NCBI RefSeq assembly: GCF_001718795.1
Contig: NZ_CP013435.1
Location: 1,364,001-1,428,000, forward strand
From: Burkholderia latens
GTDB lineage: Bacteria; Pseudomonadota; Gammaproteobacteria; Burkholderiales; Burkholderiaceae
Direction of reading: 5' to 3'
Length of the DNA: 64,000 nt
Shown here: one piece after another, positions 34,240 through 44,055 of the stretch
Layout: each line of letters starts with the position of its first letter
How positions within the stretch are numbered: position 1 is the first letter of the stretch
Notes under the pieces: generated by a model
Seen by the model: only the letters and a program-made list of their open reading frames with translations
The model's database searches: none
Told to the model about the DNA's origin: nothing
Program-made: the position numbers and the translations under genes

Positions 34240-34670
34240 GACAGGTTGGGGCGGGATCCGGCCGCCCGGTGCAAGGAAATTACGCAGACGCGAAGTGTGC
34301 CATAGCGAAAGGGCAAATGGCTCGCATCAAACTTTCCTTTGCAATTACAGCCGCATTTGTCGCGTATTTTTTCGCGCGGCGTTATTGCAGCGCAACGTAA
34401 TGGAATCAGCAAGAATGGCGGCTTTTGCGAACCCCCGCGCGGCGTTGCTGTCGTGAACGTGACGCGACACGTCACTTATGCCGCGAATGCAGCAATGAAA
34501 AGAATGGCCGAAGCCGGACGACCGCCGCGCGCCCGTGACGGGCGGCGAAAACGAAAGCGGCGGCCGCAGCCGCCACGTCGATGCGTCGCGCCGCGCGCTC
34601 CGGCAGCGGGAATTCGCGCTGCGCTGTCGCGGCCGTCCGCGCGATATCGCGCGCAGCCGGCCGATGGCGG
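34240..34670. other. Intergenic region between the transglycosylase and porin genes
   Basis: About 430 bp without a gene I can support. It holds the promoter region of the transglycosylase gene (34240-34400, AT-rich in part, with GAAAATTAC-like runs) and the porin terminator at 34547-34574. Reading frames here lack start context. Confidence 0.6.
34547..34574 (-). terminator. Terminator of the porin gene
   Basis: A 6-bp GC stem (GGCGGC 34559-34564 with GCCGCC 34569-34574), 4-nt loop, and on the minus strand a CTTTCGTTTTCG tract (complement of 34547-34558). It is about 100 bp after the porin stop. Confidence 0.6.
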
Positions 34671-35831
34671 TCAGAAGCGGTGACGCAGGCCGAGATTGAC
34701 CATCGTCTGCGAACTCGTGCCCGCATAGCCGTACGACCCGATCGACGCCTGCGCGGCCATCGATCCGCCGTTGCCGTCGCCGGTCTGGCCGCTCGCATGC
34801 TGGTACGCGGCGGTCAGATACACGTCGGTGCGCTTCGACAGCGTGTAGTCGGCGCCGGCCGACACCTGGTGATACGTCGCGGACGTATCGCCGCCGGAGC
34901 GCGTATAGCTGTAGCCGAGGCCGACCAGCAGCGCATTGGTCGCCTGGTAGTTCACGAAGCCTTGCCCGGTGTTGTAGTGCTCGTTCGAGCTGAACGCCGA
35001 GCTTGCGTCGCGGCGATATTGCGCGTTGCTGTAACCGACGCCGAACGTGAACGGGCCGGCGACGTACTGTCCCGCGATGCGTGCGATGCCGATCGAATGC
35101 GCGCTCGCATACCCGTTGTTGATCGGACCGTCGAAGGTGCCGTCCGACGAACTGGTCCAGCCGTTGCGCAGCCCGTTCGACGCAGGGCTGTTGGTCGCGT
35201 GGAAGTAGCCGCCCGCGACGCTGAACGGACCGTTGTTGTACGACACGGCGGCCGAATACGACTGCGCGGCGCCGGTGCTGCCGGCGATTCCGCCGAACGA
35301 GTACATCGCCGCGAACTGCAGGCCCGCATAGACGGCCGACGTGTACTTCACCGCATTGTCGACGCGGAAGCTGTTGTCGTAGTTGTCGACGTCGCCCGCC
35401 GTCGCGAACACGCTGCCGAGATAGTTGTCGGCGGTGATGCCCTGCACGAGATCGACGAGCGGATCGTACTGGCGACCGAACGTGAGCGTGCCGTAGCGCT
35501 CGCTCGTGAGTCCGACGAATGCTTGCCGGCCAAAGAGCCGATTGCCCTGGCCCTGCCGGCCGGTGCTCGGATCGAACCCGTTCTCGAGCTGGAACAGCGC
35601 CTTCAGCCCGCCGCCGAGATCCTCGGTGCCCTTCACGCCCCAGCGGCTGCCCGCGAGGTTGCCCGCGCTGCTGTTGCCGAGCATCCACGCGTTGTCCTTG
35701 CCCTGCGCGTGGTTCACGTACGTGAGCGACGTGTCGATCACGCCGTACAGCGTGACGCTCGACTGCGCATGCGCAACGGGCGTCGCCGCGACTGCTGCAA
35801 GCGATATCAGCGAGAAGGTCGTGCGTTTCAT
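34671..35831 (-). CDS. Gram-negative porin (trimeric, OpcP/Omp38 type)
   Basis: 386 residues with signal peptide (cut at AHA-QSS, 23) and the beta-proteobacterial porin start 'QSSVTLYGVIDTSLTYVNH', the constriction-loop region 'GRQAFVGLTSERYGTLTFGRQYDPLVDLV', alternating barrel strands and a terminal 'MVNLGLRHRF' with Phe at the C-terminus. It forms a 16-strand outer-membrane channel for small solutes. Start at 35831 with a strong AGGAGAT; the frame continues far upstream by chance. Confidence 0.95.
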   Translation of the reverse strand: MKRTTFSLISLAAVAATPVAHAQSSVTLYGVIDTSLTYVNHAQGKDNAWMLGNSSAGNLAGSRWGVKGTEDLGGGLKALFQLENGFDPSTGRQGQGNRLFGRQAFVGLTSERYGTLTFGRQYDPLVDLVQGITADNYLGSVFATAGDVDNYDNSFRVDNAVKYTSAVYAGLQFAAMYSFGGIAGSTGAAQSYSAAVSYNNGPFSVAGGYFHATNSPASNGLRNGWTSSSDGTFDGPINNGYASAHSIGIARIAGQYVAGPFTFGVGYSNAQYRRDASSAFSSNEHYNTGQGFVNYQATNALLVGLGYSYTRSGGDTSATYHQVSAGADYTLSKRTDVYLTAAYQHASGQTGDGNGGSMAAQASIGSYGYAGTSSQTMVNLGLRHRF

Positions 35832-36194
35832 TTCATCTCCTTGCGTATTGATTGGCCGGGGTTGCTTGCCCGAACCGGAATGGCAGGAGACTACCGAGCC
35901 GTCGTCGAACGGCAAAAATGAAATTCTCCGATGTGACCTAAAGCAGACAGTCGCATGCTGCGACAAGCTCCATTGAGAGATGCGCACTATTGAGCGACGT
36001 GTATCAATCGGGCCGAATTTTGGAATGGTGCGGCGCGCGTATTGCCGGATTCGAGATAATTCGACGTGAATTCGTGTTGAACGGCACGGTCGGCGCGTTT
36101 GTCGTCGATTCGTCAATTAATTATTGAAGGAATTGGATCGCGCGCGGCGTGGCAGATATGCTATTTACGTGCGCGCTGCCTACCAGGAACCCAT
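35832..36194. other. Intergenic region between the porin and flavin reductase genes
   Basis: About 360 bp, divergent promoters expected. No gene supported. It contains the AT-rich stretch CAATTAATTATTG near 36113 and a 6-bp inverted repeat (GTCGCA 35950-35955 with TGCGAC 35959-35964) that could be an operator; no regulator is assigned. Confidence 0.5.
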
Positions 36195-36788
36195 ATGGAC
36201 AGTCACATCGCACCGGTGGAGCTGAACAAGGCTTACCGTCTCCTCAACCACGGTCCGACCGTGCTCGTGTCGGCACGCCACGACGGCGTCGACAACGTGA
36301 TGGCCGCCGCGTGGGCGTGCGCGCTCGATTTCCTGCCGCCGAAGCTGACCGTCGTGCTCGACAAATCCGCGAAGACGCGCGAACTCGTCGAGCGCAGCGG
36401 CGCGTTCGTGATCCAGATACCGACGGCCGCGCAGCTGCGGCTCACGCATGCGGTCGGCAGCCGCAGTCTCGCCGAGCAGCCGGACAAGCTGCGCGAGGCG
36501 GGCGTCATGCTGTTCGACGTCGAAGGGCACGACCTGCCGTTCGTCGCCGGCTGCTCGGGCTGGCTCGCGTGCAAGCTGATTCCCGAACCGCACAACCAGC
36601 AGACCTACGACCTGTTCATCGGCGAAGTGATCGGCGCGTGGTCCGACACGCGCGTGTTCCGCGATGGCCACTGGTATTTCGAATCGGCCGACCCGGCGCT
36701 GCGCAGCCTGCACTACATCGCGGGCGGCAACTTCTACGCGATCGGCGAATCGCTGCACGTCGACCCCGATCGGACGGACGCGCAGTAA
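36195..36788 (+). CDS. Flavin reductase-like FMN-binding protein
   Basis: 197 residues of the flavin-reductase-like (split-barrel) fold: 'GPTVLVSARHDGVDNVMAAAWACALDFLPPKLTVVLD' and 'FVIQIPTAAQLRLTHAVGSRSL', and a C-terminal 'HYIAGGNFYAIGE'. Members bind FMN and act as reductase partners of oxygenases or have other redox roles. Start at MDSHIAPVELN (36195). Convergent with the LysR gene. No partner monooxygenase is nearby. Confidence 0.82.
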   Translation: MDSHIAPVELNKAYRLLNHGPTVLVSARHDGVDNVMAAAWACALDFLPPKLTVVLDKSAKTRELVERSGAFVIQIPTAAQLRLTHAVGSRSLAEQPDKLREAGVMLFDVEGHDLPFVAGCSGWLACKLIPEPHNQQTYDLFIGEVIGAWSDTRVFRDGHWYFESADPALRSLHYIAGGNFYAIGESLHVDPDRTDAQ

Positions 36789-36828
36789 GCGACGCGGCAG
36801 TACCGCCCGGTCGTCCGAAGTGCGCGAT

Positions 36829-37725
36829 TCAGCCGCGCTTTTTCAACGCCGCGAGCATCGCGCCGGCGAATGCCGCGGCGACGCGCGGCAGCGTGCGTCC
36901 GCGTTTCGCGACGAGCGCGATCGGGCGCACGAACGCCGGGTCGTCGATCGGCTTGGCGACGAGGTCCGGCTCGGCGCGCACTTCACGCGCGGTCGCGGGC
37001 AGGATCGTCACGCCGAGGCCGCCGCGCACCATCGCGACGGCCGTCATCATGTACGTCGGCTCGCACGCGATCTCGGGCGTGCAGCCGGCCGTCTCCAGCG
37101 CGCGATCGACGACGCTGCGCACGCTCGTGCCGCGCGCGGTCAACACGAGCGGCACGGCCGCGACGTCGGCGGTGCGCACGCGGCGCTTGTGCGCGAGCGG
37201 ATGATCCTTCGGGCACACGGCGACGAGCCGGTCCGCGCCTGCATACAGCACGTGCAGCGACGCGTCGAACGTATCGCCGCCGGTCAGCCCGAGATCGGCC
37301 TCCTCGTTGCGCACCAGCGCGGTAACGAGGCTCGCGACGCCGTCGCGAATGTCGAAACCCGCGCGCGGCACGTCGCGGCGGAATGCCTGGATCAACTCCG
37401 GCAGCAGGCTGGACGCGAACGTCGGCAGGCACGCGAGCCGCACGGTGCCGCTCGCACCTTCCCCGAGCGCCCGTGCATCGCGCAACACGCGCTCCATGTC
37501 GTCGAGCGAGCGTTGCAGCAGCGGCAGCAGTTCGCGCCCGGTCTGCGTGAGCGCGACGCTGCGGCTGTTGCGGTCGAACAGCCGCGCACCGACGATTTCC
37601 TCGAGCCGACGAATCTGCACGGTCAGCGCCGGCTGCGACAGATGCAGCCTCGCAGCCGCGCGCGTGAAGTTGCCGGCGTGCGCGACGGTGACGAATGCGC
37701 GAATGTCGCGAAGGTTGAGATCCAT
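36829..37725 (-). CDS. LysR-family transcriptional regulator
   Basis: 298 residues. The N-terminal winged helix (LRDIRAFVTVAHAGNFTRAAARLHLSQPALTVQIRRLEE, 5-43) is a canonical LysR DNA-binding domain, and the rest is the two-lobed LysR-substrate domain. It is divergent from the CitMHS transporter gene, 97 bp away, which is the usual sign that it regulates that operon (transporter, AtuA, AtuA-C). The inducer is probably the transported organic acid. Confidence 0.92.
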   Translation of the reverse strand: MDLNLRDIRAFVTVAHAGNFTRAAARLHLSQPALTVQIRRLEEIVGARLFDRNSRSVALTQTGRELLPLLQRSLDDMERVLRDARALGEGASGTVRLACLPTFASSLLPELIQAFRRDVPRAGFDIRDGVASLVTALVRNEEADLGLTGGDTFDASLHVLYAGADRLVAVCPKDHPLAHKRRVRTADVAAVPLVLTARGTSVRSVVDRALETAGCTPEIACEPTYMMTAVAMVRGGLGVTILPATAREVRAEPDLVAKPIDDPAFVRPIALVAKRGRTLPRVAAAFAGAMLAALKKRG

Positions 37726-37822
37726 AATCGTTCGTGATTGCTGCGATCAAATCATTTCAATTGTACTATTGCTGCGCCGACCTTACGCTCGTGCCCAATA
37801 AAAGACAAGGTAGGAGACACCG

Positions 37823-39121
37823 ATGCTGCCGTTACTCGGGCTGGGCACGATCGTGGTGCTGCTGGCCGCGATCCTGTCCAAACGCATGTCGCCGCTCGTC
37901 GCGCTGATCATCGTGCCGATCGCGGCGTCGCTGATCGGCGGCTTCGGGCTGCACACGAGCAAATTCGTGATCGACGGGCTGAAGGGCCTTGCGCCCGTGG
38001 TCGGGATGTTCGTGTTCGCGATCCTTTATTTCGGGACGATCACCGATGCCGGGACGCTCGATCCAATCATCGACCGCATCCTGCGCGCGGTCGGCACGCG
38101 GCCGACGCGGATCGTGATGGGCACGACGCTGCTCGCGCTGCTGATCCACCTCGACGGCTCGGGCGCCGTGTGTTTCCTCGTGACGATTCCGGCGGTGCTG
38201 CCGCTGTACGACCGGCTGAAGATGGATCGTCGCGTGCTGGCCGCCGCGGTGTCGATGGCTGCCGGGATCAACTTCCTGCCGTGGACGGGCCCGATGATCC
38301 GCGCGTCGGCGTCGCTGCACGTGCCGGTGTCGGCGCTGTTCAATCCGCTGATTCCGGTGCAGGCGATCGGGCTCGCGTTCGTGTTCGGCGTCGCGTACTG
38401 GCTCGGGCGGCGCGAGGAGAAGCGGCTCGGCCTGACGCGCGACGATGCGTCGATCCCGCTGCCCACGCGCGAGCTGAGCGCTGACGAGCGGGCGTTGCGC
38501 CGGCCGCACCTGTTCTGGTTCAACCTCGTGCTGACGCTCGTCGTGCTCGGCACGATGGTCGTGATGGGCGAGAAGATTCCGCCCGCGATCATGTTCATGG
38601 TCGGGCTGTGCATCGCGCTGATGGTGAACTACCCGGACGTCGACATGCAGAGAAAGCGCATCGACGCGCATGCGCGCGCGGCGCTGATGATGGCCGGCAT
38701 CCTGCTCGCGGCCGGCGTGTTCACGGGCATCATGCAGGGCAGCGGGATGCTGAAGGCCATGGCGCAGGCAGCGGTCGGCTTCGTGCCGCCGTCGATGGCC
38801 GGCCATATCCCGGTTGCGCTCGGCCTCGCGTCGATGCCGCTCAGCATGCTGTTCGATCCGGATTCGTTCTATTTCGGCGTGCTGCCGGTGATTGCCGAAG
38901 TGGCCGGCCAGCTCGGCGTGCCGGCCGTGCACGTCGGGCAGGCGGCGTTGCTCGGCCAGATGACGACCGGGTTCCCGGTCAGCCCGCTGACGCCCGCGAC
39001 GTTCCTCGTCGTCGGCCTGTGCGGCATCGAGCTCGCCGAGCACCAGAAGTTCACGTTTCCGCTGTTGTTCGGCGCGTCGATCGTGATGACGATCGCGTCC
39101 GTCGCGCTCGGCGTTTTCTGA
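37823..39121 (+). CDS. CitMHS-family transporter (citrate-metal symporter type)
   Basis: 432 residues, about 12 membrane segments. The start 'MLPLLGLGTIVVLLAAILSKRMSPLVALIIVPIAASL' and 'ITDAGTLDPIIDRILR' and 'SGAVCFLVTIPAVLPLYDRL' are typical of the CitMHS/ArsB-like IT superfamily, which takes up citrate-Mg2+ or related carboxylate complexes. It shares a promoter region with the LysR gene and is 39 bp upstream of the AtuA-like gene, so the substrate may be a compound degraded by AtuA/AtuA-C. Confidence 0.88.
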   Translation: MLPLLGLGTIVVLLAAILSKRMSPLVALIIVPIAASLIGGFGLHTSKFVIDGLKGLAPVVGMFVFAILYFGTITDAGTLDPIIDRILRAVGTRPTRIVMGTTLLALLIHLDGSGAVCFLVTIPAVLPLYDRLKMDRRVLAAAVSMAAGINFLPWTGPMIRASASLHVPVSALFNPLIPVQAIGLAFVFGVAYWLGRREEKRLGLTRDDASIPLPTRELSADERALRRPHLFWFNLVLTLVVLGTMVVMGEKIPPAIMFMVGLCIALMVNYPDVDMQRKRIDAHARAALMMAGILLAAGVFTGIMQGSGMLKAMAQAAVGFVPPSMAGHIPVALGLASMPLSMLFDPDSFYFGVLPVIAEVAGQLGVPAVHVGQAALLGQMTTGFPVSPLTPATFLVVGLCGIELAEHQKFTFPLLFGASIVMTIASVALGVF

Positions 39122-39160
39122 TTTTTCCCCGGTGCGCGAGCGCCGGATGACGGTACGGAC

Positions 39161-40522
39161 ATGACTGCACAGCCTCTACACGAACGTTGCGTGCGCATCG
39201 GCGCGGGCGCCGGTTACTCGGGCGACCGGATAGAGCCCGCGGTCGAGCTGGCCGAACACGGGCAGCTCGACTATCTGGTTTTCGAATGCCTCGCCGAACG
39301 CACGATCGCGATCGCGCAGCAGACGCGGCGCAACGACCCGTCGCTCGGCTACGATCCGCTGCTCGACGCGCGCATGCACGCAGTGCTGCCGGTGGCGGCG
39401 GCGAAACGCGTGCGCATCGTGTCGAACATGGGCGCCGCGAATCCGCGTGCGGCAGCGCGGCGCACCGCGCAGATCGCACAGTCGCTCGGCATCGCGGGGC
39501 TGAAGATCGCGGCGGTCGAAGGCGACGACGTGCTCGACGTCGTGCTGCGCGGCGCGTTTCGCTTCGAGGAGTCGGGCGACGAAGTCGCCGCGTATCGCGA
39601 CCGCATCGTGTCCGCCAATGCATATCTCGGCGCCGCGCCGATCGTCGCTGCGCTCGCGGCCGGCGCGGACGTCGTGCTGACCGGGCGCGTCGCCGATCCG
39701 GCGCTGTTCGCCGCGCCGCTGATCCATGCGTTCGGCTGGCGGATGGACGACTGGAACGCGCTCGGCCAGGCGACGGTGGTAGGCCATCTGCTCGAATGCG
39801 CGGGGCAGGTGACGGGCGGTTATTTCGCGGACCCCGGCTACAAGGACGTGCCGAATCTCGCTCGGCTCGGGTTTCCGATCGGCGAGGTCGCGGCCGACGG
39901 CTCGGTCGTGATCACGAAGGTGCCGCATGCGGGCGGCCGCGTCAGTGCGGCGACGTGCAAGGAACAGCTGCTGTACGAGATTCACGATCCGGCGCGCTAT
40001 CTGCAGCCCGACGTCGTCGCGGATTTCACGCGGGTGAGCGTCGCCGAAGAAGCGCCGGACCGCGTGCGCGTGAGGGGCGGGCGCGGCAGCGCGCGTACCG
40101 ATACGCTGAAAGTGTCGGTCGCTTACGTCGACGGCTGGATCGGCGAAGGCCAGATCTCGTACGGCGGCCCCGGTGCGCTGGCGCGTGCGCGGCTCGCACG
40201 CGACATCGTCCGCGAGCGGCTCGCGCTCACCGGTGTCGCTGCGACCGAGCTGCGCTTCGATCTGATCGGCGTCGATGCGCTGTATGGGGACGCGACGCCC
40301 GCCATGCGCGGCGAGCCGGCCGAGGTGCGCGTGAGGGTCGCGGGCCGGACGGCGACTGCGGCCGAGGCCGCGCGCATCGGCAACGAAGTCGAGACGCTTT
40401 ATACGAACGGGCCGGCGGGCGGCGGCGGCGCGTTCAAAGCGGCGCGCGAAGTGATCGCGGTGCAGTCGGTGCTGCTGCCGCGCGCGGCCGTGACGCCGTC
40501 GTTTTCATTCGTGGAGGCATGA
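39161..40522 (+). CDS. AtuA family protein (DUF1446; acyclic terpene utilisation type)
   Basis: 453 residues of the AtuA/DUF1446 family, characterised by 'VRIGAGAGYSGDRIEPAVELAEHGQLDYLVFECLAERT' at the start and 'GADVVLTGRVADPALF' in the middle. AtuA is required for acyclic terpene catabolism in Pseudomonas, but many relatives sit in other carboxylate pathways, so function is not certain here. The stop overlaps the following gene start (A-TGA-TG), and the partner AtuA-C domain is encoded separately next door. Confidence 0.85.
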   Translation: MTAQPLHERCVRIGAGAGYSGDRIEPAVELAEHGQLDYLVFECLAERTIAIAQQTRRNDPSLGYDPLLDARMHAVLPVAAAKRVRIVSNMGAANPRAAARRTAQIAQSLGIAGLKIAAVEGDDVLDVVLRGAFRFEESGDEVAAYRDRIVSANAYLGAAPIVAALAAGADVVLTGRVADPALFAAPLIHAFGWRMDDWNALGQATVVGHLLECAGQVTGGYFADPGYKDVPNLARLGFPIGEVAADGSVVITKVPHAGGRVSAATCKEQLLYEIHDPARYLQPDVVADFTRVSVAEEAPDRVRVRGGRGSARTDTLKVSVAYVDGWIGEGQISYGGPGALARARLARDIVRERLALTGVAATELRFDLIGVDALYGDATPAMRGEPAEVRVRVAGRTATAAEAARIGNEVETLYTNGPAGGGGAFKAAREVIAVQSVLLPRAAVTPSFSFVEA

Positions 40523-40833
40523 TGCAACTGCGTGAACTGGCGCATGCGCGTACCGGCGACAAGGGCAATACGCTGAACGTGTCGGTCATCTGCCGCGATC
40601 CGCGGCACTACGAACACCTGCGCGCGCATCTCGATGCGCGGGCGGTGAAGGCGTGGCTCGGCGGGATCGTGCACGGCGACGTCGTCCGCTACGAGCTGCC
40701 GGCGCTCGCCGCGTTCAACTTCGTGCTGCACGATGCGCTCGGCGGCGGCGTCACGCGCTCGCTTGCGCTCGACGCGCACGGCAAGTCGGTGAGCGCCGCA
40801 CTGCTCGCGATCGACGTGCCGGAGCCCGCGTGA
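40522..40833 (+). CDS. AtuA-C domain protein
   Basis: 103 residues, the C-terminal domain that in some AtuA proteins is fused: 'LRELAHARTGDKGNTLNVSVICRDP', then 'VVRYELPALAAFNFVLHDALGGGVTRSLALDAHGKSV'. GGAGG at 40513-40517 fits the ATG at 40522 best (an in-frame ATG stands 3 bp earlier, at 40519, and would overlap the AtuA stop by 4 bp). Separate AtuA and AtuA-C genes in one operon imply they form a complex. Confidence 0.85.
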   Translation: MQLRELAHARTGDKGNTLNVSVICRDPRHYEHLRAHLDARAVKAWLGGIVHGDVVRYELPALAAFNFVLHDALGGGVTRSLALDAHGKSVSAALLAIDVPEPA

Positions 40834-41138
40834 TCGCGTAAATCGCGGGATGCCGTCGCGCCCGGCGCGCGGCGTCGACGTCGCGGTTCGGTTGCATGGC
40901 CCGTCGCGCAGCGGTCGGGCAGGTCGATACCGGCCGGGTCTGCGTGGAATCGGCGGGGGCTTCCGGCTTGATCGCTGCGCAGGATCTGGCAGCGGGATGG
41001 ATGTGCCGCAAGGGGCGCCCACATTTTTTTCGTTGGTCTGACCAGTCTAACCTCAAGTTGGACGGCGGGCGGCCGATAGAACGACTGCGAGCACCCATTG
41101 ATTACTCGAACAACGCGGCAACGGAGATCATCGTCATC
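40834..41138. other. Leader region of the chemoreceptor gene
   Basis: About 300 bp. The only ordered element I see is TTGGTCTGACCAG at 41033-41045 (see the operator entry). The upstream frame of the chemoreceptor stays open but has no signal-like or family-like content, so I regard it as noncoding. Confidence 0.55.
41033..41045. promoter_or_regulatory. GntR/FCD-type operator-like site upstream of the chemoreceptor
   Basis: TGGTC-T-GACCA is a perfect 5-bp inverted repeat around a T, matching the TGGTCnGACCA core known for FadR/FCD-type GntR regulators (LldR, GlcC, PdhR type). It lies 94 bp before the chemoreceptor ATG. No GntR gene is in the window, so the regulator would act in trans. Confidence 0.45.
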
Positions 41139-42968
41139 ATGCTGTCATCGATTCGCGCCCGGATTCTGGCGACTTGCGTCGCCATCGTCGTCACGGCCCT
41201 CGCCGTGACTGGCGGCCTCGTGTATTACGTCGTGAAGCAGCACAACGACGAAACCATCGACCAGAACCTGAAGTCCGTGCTGGCTGGCCATGCAATCGCG
41301 ATCGACGAATGGATCGCGAGCCGCGCGCAACAGACGCAGGCGCTCGCGGATACGCTGACGGTCGGCGACGGCGATCCGCTGCCCGCGCTGACGCTGCTTG
41401 GCAAGTCGGGCGGTTTCCAGGTGCTCACGCTCGGCCAGCCGGATCGCACGGCGGTGTCCAACGTGCCGCTTGCCGCAGGTTACGATCCGACCGCGCGCCC
41501 GTGGTACAAGCAGGCCGTCGAGGCCGGCCGGCTCGTCGTCACGGCGTTGTACCTCGACGCGTCGACCGGCAAGCCGGCGTTCGCGTTTGCCGCACCGATC
41601 ATTCGCGCCGGCACGCTGAAAGGCGTGCTGGCCGCGAGCCTCTATATGGAGCGCGCGAGTGCGATCGTCGCATCGATGCACCCGACGCCGGCAAGCTTTG
41701 CATTCCTGGTCGATCGTAGCGGGCGCGTGATTGCAGGCGCGAAGACGGATCTGATCATGAAGCCGGCAACGCAGTTGTCGCCCGATCTGACGCCGGAGCG
41801 CCTCGCGGGGCTGCAAGCCGCGCCGGGGCCGGTGGCGGTCGACATCGACGGCGCGACCAAGCTGCTGCGCGCGCAGGCGATCGCCGGCACCGACTGGTCG
41901 CTGGTGATGGCGCTCGACCGGTCGGACGTGACGGCCGGCATGCGCGCCGTCGCGACGACGACGCTCATCGCGATCCTCGTCGTCGCGTGCGTGGCGGCCG
42001 CGCTCGTCGGCGCATTGACGAACGCGGCATTCAAGCGCGTGCTGCTCGTGCGCGACGCGCTCACCGACGTGGCGAGCGGAAGCGGCGACCTGACGAAGCG
42101 GCTCGAGGCCGACGGCTCCGACGAAGCCGCGCAGATCGCGCGCGCATTCAATCTGTTCGCGGAAAAGATCAGCACGATCCTGCTGAAGATCCGCGGCTTC
42201 AGCGAATCCGTGAGCGTGGCGAGCGCGGAAATCGCGCAGGGCAACCAGGATCTGTCGAGTCGCACCGAACATGCGGCATCGAGCCTGCAGGAAACCGCCG
42301 CCGCGCTCGAGGAGATCGCCGGCACGGCCCGCAATTCGGCCGATTCCGCGACCCAGGTGAACCGGCTTGCGGAATCCGCGTCGGGCGTCGCGCTGCGCGG
42401 CGGCGAAGTCGTGAGCCAGGTGGTCGCGACGATGGGCGAAATCACGAAGGCGTCGAGCGAAATCTCGAACATCATTGGCGTGATCGACGGCATCGCTTTC
42501 CAGACCAACATCCTCGCGCTGAACGCGGCGGTCGAAGCTGCGCGCGCGAACGAGCACGGGCGAGGCTTCGCAGTGGTCGCGGGTGAAGTGCGCACGCTCG
42601 CGCAGCGCAGCGCGCAGGCGGCCAAGGAAATCAAGCAGCTGATCCAGTCGTCGGTCGAGAAGATCGAGGGCGGCTCTGGGCTCGTGCAGACGGCCGGCGC
42701 GACGATGGACGAAATCGTCGACGGCGTGCGCAGCATCAGCAGCGTGATCTCCGAAATGACGATCGCCGCGAACGAGCAGAGCACCGGCCTCGCGCAGGTC
42801 AACCAGGCGGTGTCGCAGCTCGATCACTCGACGCAGCAGAACGCGGCGCTCGTCGAGGAATCGGCCGCCGCTGCCGCGCTGCTGCGCGAACAGGCGGCGC
42901 AGCTCGCGGAGATGGTCGGCGAATTCAAGCTGGCTCGACCGCGGGTCGCCGAGGCGGCAGGGGCGTGA
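41139..42968 (+). CDS. Methyl-accepting chemotaxis protein (dCache-type sensor)
   Basis: Chemoreceptor, 609 residues: TM1 (about 8-30), periplasmic Cache-like sensor (about 35-270, '[41 protein letters not shown]'), TM2 (about 275-300), HAMP, and a signalling helix with the hairpin tip '[39 protein letters not shown]'. The Cache sensor binds small organic ligands; 'DPTARPWY' is the motif of carboxylate or amino-acid sensors. ATG at 41139 follows ACGGAG. No che genes are close. Confidence 0.93.
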   Translation: MLSSIRARILATCVAIVVTALAVTGGLVYYVVKQHNDETIDQNLKSVLAGHAIAIDEWIASRAQQTQALADTLTVGDGDPLPALTLLGKSGGFQVLTLGQPDRTAVSNVPLAAGYDPTARPWYKQAVEAGRLVVTALYLDASTGKPAFAFAAPIIRAGTLKGVLAASLYMERASAIVASMHPTPASFAFLVDRSGRVIAGAKTDLIMKPATQLSPDLTPERLAGLQAAPGPVAVDIDGATKLLRAQAIAGTDWSLVMALDRSDVTAGMRAVATTTLIAILVVACVAAALVGALTNAAFKRVLLVRDALTDVASGSGDLTKRLEADGSDEAAQIARAFNLFAEKISTILLKIRGFSESVSVASAEIAQGNQDLSSRTEHAASSLQETAAALEEIAGTARNSADSATQVNRLAESASGVALRGGEVVSQVVATMGEITKASSEISNIIGVIDGIAFQTNILALNAAVEAARANEHGRGFAVVAGEVRTLAQRSAQAAKEIKQLIQSSVEKIEGGSGLVQTAGATMDEIVDGVRSISSVISEMTIAANEQSTGLAQVNQAVSQLDHSTQQNAALVEESAAAAALLREQAAQLAEMVGEFKLARPRVAEAAGA

Positions 42969-43064
42969 GCGCGCAGTCCGCACGATGCGGGGTCGCGCGC
43001 ATGGGCGGCCGCTGCATCGTGCCGAACGCGCTGCGCGAAGGCGATTGACGGCCGTGTACGCCAC

Positions 43065-43083
43065 GGGCGGCGTAGCGCCGCCC
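43065..43083. terminator. Possible bidirectional hairpin terminator
   Basis: An 8-bp stem GGGCGGCG (43065-43072) with CGCCGCCC (43076-43083), loop TAG. It lies between the convergent chemoreceptor and CdsA-like genes. No T-tract on either side, so termination is only suggested. Confidence 0.45.
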
Positions 43084-43088
43084 ATGCA

Positions 43089-44018
43089 TCACAGGTACAG
43101 ATAGCGCACGAGATGGAAGAACACCGGCGCGGCGAAGCAGACGGAGTCGACGCGATCGAGCATCCCGCCGTGGCCCGCGATCATCGAGCCCCAGTCCTTC
43201 GTGCCCAGCGAGCGCTTCACGGCCGACAGCACGAGGCCGCCGACGAAGCCCGCGATCACGATCGCGAGCGAGATCCCGAACGCCGCGCCAAAGCCGAACG
43301 GCGTTACGCGATATAGCGAGGCGCCGCACAGTGTCGCGAGCAGCCCGCCGCCGATGAAGCCCTCGACCGTCTTCGACGGCGACAGCCGCGGCGCGATCTT
43401 GCGGCGTCCGAACAGCTTGCCGACCACGTACTGCAACACGTCGCTGATCTGCACGACGAACAGGAAGAAGAACAGCAGCAGCGCGTTCTGCCCGGTGTAG
43501 CGCGGAATGTCGAGAATCAGCACGGCAGGCGCATGGCTGAGGCCGTACACGCACACCATCAGCGCCCAGTTGATCTTCGCGTTGCGGCTCAGGAATTCGC
43601 GCGTGTCCTGCGTAAGCGCCGAGACCAGCGACATCGCGAAGAACAGGTGCACCGGAACGAAGATCGAGTACATCCCGTACCAGTTGATCGCGAGCAGCAG
43701 GTATTGCACCGGAATCGCGATGAAGAACGCGATGAACAGCGTCGTATGGTCGCTCGCGGTCGTGGGCGTGAGCGTGATGAATTCGCGCAGCGTCAGGTAC
43801 GACAGCAGCGCGAACACGAAATACGTGACGTTGTTGCCGAGGCCGATCGCGATGACCATGATCGCGATCATCGCCCACCACGCGCGGATGCGCTGGTTGA
43901 GGTTGACGATCGTCGCGCTGGTGCCGCCGCTGCGCGCGCCGAGGATCGCGCCGATCACGGTAGCGAGCGCGAGCACGCCGGTGACGCCCGCGACCAGTTC
44001 CCAGAAGAGAGTACGCAT
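43089..44018 (-). CDS. Phosphatidate cytidylyltransferase (CdsA-like)
   Basis: Makes CDP-diacylglycerol from phosphatidate and CTP. The 309-residue protein has about eight membrane segments and the CdsA signature 'SPSKTVEGFIGG' and 'SAVKRSLGTKDWGSMIAGHGGMLDRVDS', with the conserved K-D-x8-HGG-x-DR-x-D. Other housekeeping cdsA genes are shorter and near frr/dxr; this one, next to an acyltransferase and a CDP-alcohol phosphatidyltransferase, resembles ynbB of E. coli. It lies 37 bp downstream of the acyltransferase gene. Confidence 0.88.
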   Translation of the reverse strand: MRTLFWELVAGVTGVLALATVIGAILGARSGGTSATIVNLNQRIRAWWAMIAIMVIAIGLGNNVTYFVFALLSYLTLREFITLTPTTASDHTTLFIAFFIAIPVQYLLLAINWYGMYSIFVPVHLFFAMSLVSALTQDTREFLSRNAKINWALMVCVYGLSHAPAVLILDIPRYTGQNALLLFFFLFVVQISDVLQYVVGKLFGRRKIAPRLSPSKTVEGFIGGGLLATLCGASLYRVTPFGFGAAFGISLAIVIAGFVGGLVLSAVKRSLGTKDWGSMIAGHGGMLDRVDSVCFAAPVFFHLVRYLYL

Positions 44019-44055
44019 GAAGAGATCCGGAAAAGGAAAGAAGAGGGCGCCGGGT

